The notes beneath the pieces are model-generated. The model searched no databases and was not told where the DNA came from. It saw only the letters and a program-made list of their open reading frames with translations. A stretch of DNA of 11,599 nucleotides from an uncultured Bacilli bacterium (GTDB taxonomy: Bacteria > Bacillota_I > Bacilli_A > RF39 > UBA660), in contig CAKONA010000014.1 of NCBI GenBank assembly GCA_934096785.1, positions 1-11,599 on the forward strand, read 5' to 3'. Below are positions 7,263-11,599 of the stretch, piece by piece (position 1 is the first letter of the stretch; each line of letters starts with the position of its first letter). A program made the translations under genes and the position numbers.

Positions 7263-7700
7263 CTATTTAGATAGAACTACATTCACAGTGAAACTTACTT
7301 GCTTGTGTAATACTATTGTTACAATGTGTGTTCCTAGTGAATTTATTTCTCCATCTATAACTATTTTCTTTTTATCTATTTTGTATCCTAATTTAGATAA
7401 TTCTTCGCTTATTTGTTTAGCTGTTATGCTTCCAAATACTTTATCATTAGCTCCTGTTTTAACTTTGAATTCTATTTTTTTATCTTTAAGTTTATTCTTT
7501 ATTTCATTGCATTCTTTAATAAGTTCTTGCTCTTTAAGATTTCTTTCATCGATTTCACCTTGAAGTACATTCATGCTTTTACTTGTGTATGGTACTGCTA
7601 ACTTTTTAGATATTAAGAATTTAGCGTATCCATCTTTAACTTCTTTGATTTCGTCTTTCTTTGCTTGCTTTTTAACGTCTTCTATAAATATAACTTTCAT
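7263..7700 (-). CDS. rplI: 50S ribosomal protein bL9
   Basis: The 145-residue product has the L9 two-lobed plan: an N-terminal rRNA-binding domain with 'KDGYAKFLISKKLAVPYT' (22-39), for the family's GYARNYLIPKGLA; a long charged linking helix (about 40-75); and a C-terminal domain (about 77-145) including 'GSITAKQISEEL'. The usual Asn of 'RNYL' is changed to Lys-Phe, a modest divergence. L9 binds 23S rRNA near the base of the L1 stalk and helps keep the reading frame. It is the first gene of the leftward cluster, with GGAGGTGA before the ATG at 7700 and a promoter about 32 bases upstream of the start. Confidence 0.97.
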   Translation of the reverse strand: MKVIFIEDVKKQAKKDEIKEVKDGYAKFLISKKLAVPYTSKSMNVLQGEIDERNLKEQELIKECNEIKNKLKDKKIEFKVKTGANDKVFGSITAKQISEELSKLGYKIDKKKIVIDGEINSLGTHIVTIVLHKQVSFTVNVVLSK

Positions 7701-7731
7701 AAGTCACCTCCATACAAATTAAGTTATAACT

Positions 7732-7740
7732 ATTATAGCA
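7732..7740 (-). promoter_or_regulatory. Extended -10 promoter of the rplI-dnaB cluster
   Basis: On the minus strand TGCTATAAT gives TG, one base and a perfect TATAAT (7737-7732). The -35 position falls in a nine-T run (7760-7752), so the promoter probably relies on the extended -10. It is the only strong promoter seen upstream of the eight-gene leftward cluster. Confidence 0.7.
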
Positions 7741-7761
7741 CAAGAAACTTTAAAAAAAAAG

Positions 7762-7790
7762 TTGTAAAAACTCTTAAAATAGTATATACT
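7762..7790 (+). promoter_or_regulatory. Sigma-A promoter of the tail-anchored protein gene
   Basis: TTGTAA (7762-7767) and TATACT (7785-7790) are spaced by 17 bases, close to the sigma-A consensus. A nine-A run (7752-7760) lies directly upstream and could act as an UP element. GGAGG (7808-7812) then precedes ATG 7820 by seven bases. Confidence 0.7.
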
Positions 7791-7819
7791 TATTTTAGAA
7801 TAATAATGGAGGTAAACAT

Positions 7820-9301
7820 ATGATAGTTACATTAGATATGGCAAGAGAACTTGAAACTCAAGTAAAACTAACGATTATTAAGTTATATGGTAAATTACTT
7901 CCTAGTGATAAAAAGGAATTCCTTGAGAATACTGAGTTTGTTGATGAAAAAACTATTAAAGGAAGTCCTAAGGCTATTATAAATAATATTATTAGAAAGA
8001 TAATGAGTAATATTGTTGATGTAACTTGTTTAAAGGATTTAGAGATAGACGATGAAACCATGAGTGTTACTTATGGAAAATTTTTGAATCATGGACTTGT
8101 TGAATTTTATTCAAATAAAGTAGCGCATGAATTAAAGATTAATTTGGATGAAAAAGAAAAATTCAAAGAAAACTTAGAAGTTGTTAATAAGTTATATGAG
8201 GAACTCGGAGATAGACTTGATACTTTAGTTTTTAACTTTGATACTATAAGAATACTTGAAGAATCTGAAGATGAGAGTTTAACTGCTCTATTTGATGAAA
8301 AAGCTATAGAAGAATTTAAAAAGAAGAATAAAAAGATTAAAAAGAATAAAGTTGATAATGAAGACTTAAAAGAAGACTTAGAAAAAAATGAAACTGAAAG
8401 AATACAAATAGTATATATAGATGGTAAACAACATATTAAGTATGTTAATAAGAAAGGAAAAGTTCATTTAGTTGAAACTAATGAGTCAAAGCATGTATCT
8501 GAAGTATATAAAAAAGCTATTATGAAACTTAAACCTGGAGAAAAGATAGATGCTGAAGAGTTATTTAAGGAATTAACTTCTTATATTCCTGAGATTGATT
8601 TAAATGTTAAAGAGGATATCAAAACTGATAGTCTAAATAGTGAAGAAGTTAATATGTTAAACTTTGTTCATAGTAAGGATGACTTTAAGGAAGACATAAA
8701 AGAAGATGTTGTAACTCATAGTAGTGATCAGCATATTCACGTTCTTGAAAATAGTAATGATATAGTTGTTACTGATGAAAATGATGAAGGACTTGTTAAG
8801 TCAACTGTTATTAATGATGATAATGAAGAAATTGAGCTTGAAAAACCTGATACTAATTATATAGAAGGTGCTAATGAAGTTCAAGAAGAAAAAACAGTAA
8901 ATGAGATAGTAAATGATAATATAAATCCAAATGAAGAGCAAGAAGAAAAACATGATGAAGAGAAAATATTAACTCCTGAAGAGTATGAGAAGTTATGTAT
9001 GAAGTTTGCTAATAATGAGAATTTGACTTTAGAAGAATTAAGAGCTCTTAAGAGAAGTACTCCAGAAGAAATGAAAAGAGCTGAAGAAATGGATGCTGAG
9101 ATAGTTGATGCTGTTGATGATAAACTTGAAGATGAAGGAATTATTAAGGATGAGAAAGGTCCTGTACTAGTACCATCTTCAAAGAGAAGATTTAATAACG
9201 CAGCATTTACTAATAAATATTTATTAATATACGTAGTAATAATTACTATATGTATTGGATTTATAGTTGGAGCTCTTCTATTTAAGAAGTTTGGAGTATA
9301 A
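7820..9301 (+). CDS. Acidic tail-anchored membrane protein of unknown function
   Basis: I do not recognise this 493-residue protein. There is no signal peptide. Residues 1-148 look helical and globular. A lysine cluster (167-177) follows, then a small mixed segment with a beta hairpin 'IQIVYIDGKQHIKYVNKKGK' (195-214) and a helix (about 225-253). Residues about 262-382 are very rich in Asp, Glu and Asn and look disordered, with two 'KEDIK' copies (264-268 and 290-294). A helical part (385-435) is followed by a basic patch 'SSKRR' (453-457) and one C-terminal membrane helix (467-488) ending in 'KKFGV'. This predicts a cytoplasmic protein fixed to the membrane by its tail. It has its own promoter, a strong ribosome binding site and its own terminator, so it is a single-gene unit divergent from rplI-dnaB. 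A scaffold or division-associated role is only a guess. Confidence 0.85.
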   Translation: MIVTLDMARELETQVKLTIIKLYGKLLPSDKKEFLENTEFVDEKTIKGSPKAIINNIIRKIMSNIVDVTCLKDLEIDDETMSVTYGKFLNHGLVEFYSNKVAHELKINLDEKEKFKENLEVVNKLYEELGDRLDTLVFNFDTIRILEESEDESLTALFDEKAIEEFKKKNKKIKKNKVDNEDLKEDLEKNETERIQIVYIDGKQHIKYVNKKGKVHLVETNESKHVSEVYKKAIMKLKPGEKIDAEELFKELTSYIPEIDLNVKEDIKTDSLNSEEVNMLNFVHSKDDFKEDIKEDVVTHSSDQHIHVLENSNDIVVTDENDEGLVKSTVINDDNEEIELEKPDTNYIEGANEVQEEKTVNEIVNDNINPNEEQEEKHDEEKILTPEEYEKLCMKFANNENLTLEELRALKRSTPEEMKRAEEMDAEIVDAVDDKLEDEGIIKDEKGPVLVPSSKRRFNNAAFTNKYLLIYVVIITICIGFIVGALLFKKFGV

Positions 9302-9304
9302 AAT

Positions 9305-9337
9305 AAAAGTTAGATTTTTTAGGAATCTAACTTTTTT
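9305..9337. terminator. Strong, probably bidirectional, intrinsic terminator
   Basis: A perfect 12-bp stem, AAAAGTTAGATT (9305-9316) with AATCTAACTTTT (9324-9335), encloses a seven-base loop, and the T-run continues to 9337. It starts four bases after the stop of the tail-anchored gene. On the other strand the stem is followed by a TTTTATTTT tract, so it can also end transcription of the methyltransferase-flippase unit. Confidence 0.85.
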
Positions 9338-9937
9338 ATGCAGAACTCAAATAATGTTTTTGGTTTTCATATCTAGTCATTACTTTTTCTTCTAGTGATA
9401 TAATTTTAAAGTCTTTAAATAGTTCTTTTAAATCATCATAATTATAGAATTTCTTGTAGACTTTACCATCAAAGTAGAAGTTATCTTCTAACATAGTACC
9501 ATTTGGTATATAGTTTATATCTTTAACTGAGTTTACTCTACCTATTAAGTAGCCATTAGTTTTTAGAACTCTATTTATTTCTTTTAAAATAGACTTTGTT
9601 TTTTCTTTGTTAAAGTAATGAAGACATAAGTCTGCGATTATTATATTTATTTCATTATCTTTAATGGAAAAGGAGCAGTTGTATCAAGTATCATTTGTAT
9701 GTAATGATGGATTACTTTTATTGATTATGTTTAGTGCTTCCTTTGAAAAGTCTGTAGCTGTTATGTTTGTATAACCATTATTCATTAGGTAAATACTTGT
9801 TGTATGCTAGTCCACAACCTAGTTCTATTATCTTATCATTTTTTATTTATGAAAGTTATATAGTTATCTAACCAATTATCATAGGTTGACTTATATTTCT
9901 TATGGATTTCGTCCCAATGTTTGTTTAGTTCTATCAT
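9336..9937 (-). pseudogene. Frameshifted class I SAM-dependent methyltransferase
   Basis: Joining three minus-strand frames gives a near-complete class I methyltransferase of about 200 residues. It starts with 'MIELNKHWDEIHKKYKSTYD', then the SAM motif 'IIELGCGLAYN', 'TATDFSKEAL', 'IIIADLCLHYF' (motif IV region), 'EINRVLKTNGYLIGRVN' (motif V region) and ends with 'RYENQKHYLSSA'. The frame breaks at about 9839-9844 (an extra A in an A run on this strand), 9788-9789 (extra C), 9686-9687 (extra T) and 9660-9665 (one base missing). The first break comes after 33 codons, so no active enzyme is made unless these are sequence errors. The start ATG overlaps the flippase stop as ATGA, so it was the second gene of that unit. 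Its substrate is unknown. All other genes in the window are intact, which favours a true pseudogene over poor sequence. Confidence 0.8.
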
Positions 9938-11568
9938 TTTTTAAGCCTTAGTTTCTTTAGTATGTCATTTGTATATTCTTCACCAAGTGCATCATAAAGT
10001 AGATTGTTTTTATATGAGATTACTCCATATATGATAGCACCTACTAATGCACAAATTAAACATGGTATGATTGAAGTTATTCTTGATGTGAAATATGGGC
10101 TTATGAAGTGTTCTATTACTAGGACTACTACTATCATTGAAGCAAGTGGTAATATTAGTTTCTTTATAATTGTAAGAAGACTCTTGTATTCGAAATCAAA
10201 TTCTTTCTTTAATTTTCTAAGTGAAATAATTAGTGAAAGCGTTGAACCTATCATTGTTGAGATGATTGCTCCATAGTATGGGTAGATACCTACTTTATCA
10301 CATAGTATCATTAGTGGTATATCAAGTATAGCATTTGTAAGTAGTCCTACTAGTGTACTTATATATATTGTTTTATATTTATCTAAACTTTGAAGTGATG
10401 TGTTAACAACCATGTTTACGTTTGAAAGCATTATTGAGAATGGAAGTAGTCTTAATACAATGCTTCCATATTCACTGTATCCGTAGAATATATAGTATAC
10501 TTCTTTTGCTAGTAAGGAGATTCCTACACTCATTGGAAGTCCTATTGCTAGTACCATTGCGATTGATTTAATAAATTGGTTGTTTATTGTTTTATAGTCT
10601 TTTTTAACATAACTTGATGTCATATGTGGAATTATGTTTACTGTTAAACCAAATGTTATAGCGTTTACGATTAGGCATATTTTGCTTGCCCATGTAGCCA
10701 TTATGCTTCCGATTGTTTCAGCTACTTTTCCACTGTATCCTAGGTATCCTAGCCCTCTTATAATTAGTGATAAATCTGTCATATTGTATAAATCTGTAGT
10801 TATTGACACTATCATAAGTGGAATACTAAATGACACTATTTTCTTTAATATTGTTTTGTCTGTTACAGCATCTTTTTGGTTCTTTGCTGGCATATTAAAT
10901 TCTTTTTTGTTTTTACGAATCTTTATATCTAGATAGATGTATGCTGAAAGTCCTGCGATGAATGCTCCGAATACTGCGACTGCGACACCTATACTAGTTT
11001 TAGCATGAAAAACATTTATTGCTAGATATGAACCAACAAGAATGAATGCTACTCTTACTACTTGTTCTATTACTTCTCCTGTAGTACTTACTGTTATGAA
11101 TTTTTGTCCTTGAAGGTATCCACGCTTTACTGCTAGGTATGGTACTATTAAAAGACAAAAAGAAATACTTCTTATGACAAGTACCACGTCTTCTATAGAG
11201 TTACCTGTTGAATCTATGTCTCCTATAAAAATGTATGCTGCTTGTTTAGCAAAGATAAACATAAATAAAAATAGTATTGTTGATAAGACAACCATTATTT
11301 TATTACCTATTTTGTATGTTCTTTCTTTTGCTTCATACATTTCTAAAGTGTTATACTCACTTATAATTTTACTTAACGCATGAGGTATACCTATTGTACA
11401 TATATTAATTATTAAACTATATACAGTGTATGCATAACTATATAAAGCTCCTCCAAGTTCCCCCACTATTGCATAAAAAGGAATTACATATATAGCACCA
11501 AGAAACTTTATTATTAAAAATGAAAGTGATGCAAAGATAGTTCCTTCTATAAATGAATTTTTTTTCAT
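9934..11568 (-). CDS. MurJ/YtgP-like lipid II flippase (MATE-like MOP superfamily, SpoVB relative)
   Basis: This 544-residue protein has about 14 membrane segments and the length of Bacillus YtgP. The family opening is clear: 'GTIFASLSFLIIKFLGAIYV', 'IPFYAIVGELGGALYSYAYT', 'IGIPHALSKIISEYN' (about 59-73), and later 'RGYLQGQKF' and the second-half repeat 'SFSIPLMIVSITTDLYNMTD'. YtgP/MurJ proteins move undecaprenyl-linked peptidoglycan precursor (lipid II) across the membrane; the related SpoVB acts in the spore cortex and others move wall polysaccharide units. I favour YtgP by length and opening motifs but cannot exclude SpoVB. AAGGAG lies six bases before the ATG at 11568. The methyltransferase pseudogene overlaps its stop by four bases. 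Any promoter must be outside the window or within an upstream gene. Confidence 0.88.
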   Translation of the reverse strand: MKKNSFIEGTIFASLSFLIIKFLGAIYVIPFYAIVGELGGALYSYAYTVYSLIINICTIGIPHALSKIISEYNTLEMYEAKERTYKIGNKIMVVLSTILFLFMFIFAKQAAYIFIGDIDSTGNSIEDVVLVIRSISFCLLIVPYLAVKRGYLQGQKFITVSTTGEVIEQVVRVAFILVGSYLAINVFHAKTSIGVAVAVFGAFIAGLSAYIYLDIKIRKNKKEFNMPAKNQKDAVTDKTILKKIVSFSIPLMIVSITTDLYNMTDLSLIIRGLGYLGYSGKVAETIGSIMATWASKICLIVNAITFGLTVNIIPHMTSSYVKKDYKTINNQFIKSIAMVLAIGLPMSVGISLLAKEVYYIFYGYSEYGSIVLRLLPFSIMLSNVNMVVNTSLQSLDKYKTIYISTLVGLLTNAILDIPLMILCDKVGIYPYYGAIISTMIGSTLSLIISLRKLKKEFDFEYKSLLTIIKKLILPLASMIVVVLVIEHFISPYFTSRITSIIPCLICALVGAIIYGVISYKNNLLYDALGEEYTNDILKKLRLKK

Positions 11569-11599
11569 GACTTCTCCTTATACAGTATCATTGCTGAAA

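Noticed and set aside
9336..9937. Reading the broken methyltransferase as stop-codon recoding or programmed frameshifting.
   Set aside because: There are four breaks of mixed direction without slippery-site signals at each, and TGA acts as a normal stop in neighbouring genes.
11569..11599. Possible end of an upstream minus-strand gene, with a TAA next to the AAGGAG before the flippase start.
   Set aside because: Only about 30 bases are visible and more than one frame is open or closed there, so no gene can be supported.

Overview
The window is very AT-rich and comes from a low-GC Firmicute-type bacterium. It fits a Bacilli or Mollicutes-like lineage such as the uncultured gut Bacilli related to Erysipelotrichia or RF39, but the sequence alone does not fix the taxon. 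The genetic code looks standard: TGA ends lemA, the AGCS-like gene and the flippase gene, and tryptophans are read from TGG, which argues against a Mycoplasma code-4 genome. Shine-Dalgarno sites (GGAGG, AGGAG) and sigma-A-type promoters with TATAAT boxes are easy to see.

Layout. At the left edge a minus-strand gene, probably PduL-type phosphotransacylase, just begins (1-37). Two plus-strand genes follow: a GerQ-family protein (134-472) and a LemA-family membrane protein (524-1090). The centre is a tightly packed minus-strand cluster, read from 7700 down to 1068: rplI, dnaB, a LysM-G5-M23 cell-wall hydrolase, rlmH, a divergent AGCS-type transporter, a small lipoprotein, an XRE regulator and ung. 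Four junctions overlap or nearly touch, so most of it is probably one operon driven from an extended -10 promoter at about 7732-7740. That promoter is back-to-back with a good plus-strand promoter for a 493-residue acidic, C-terminally anchored protein of unknown function (7820-9301), which ends in a strong, probably bidirectional, terminator. On the right a minus-strand pair holds a MurJ/YtgP-like lipid flippase (9934-11568) and, overlapping it by ATGA, a SAM-dependent methyltransferase gene (9336-9937) broken by about four clustered single-base frameshifts.

Working together. rplI, dnaB and rlmH serve ribosome and replication functions and are typical of the origin-proximal part of Firmicute chromosomes. 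The M23 enzyme and the flippase serve peptidoglycan metabolism; ung is DNA repair. The association of a GerQ-family gene with ung is also seen in Bacillus. This is mostly ordinary chromosomal backbone: there are no mobile elements, CRISPR arrays, tRNA or rRNA genes. I see no convincing new multi-gene system. The most interesting items are the tail-anchored orphan protein, the decaying methyltransferase, the stripped-down GerQ, and the divergent transporter with its coupled lipoprotein.
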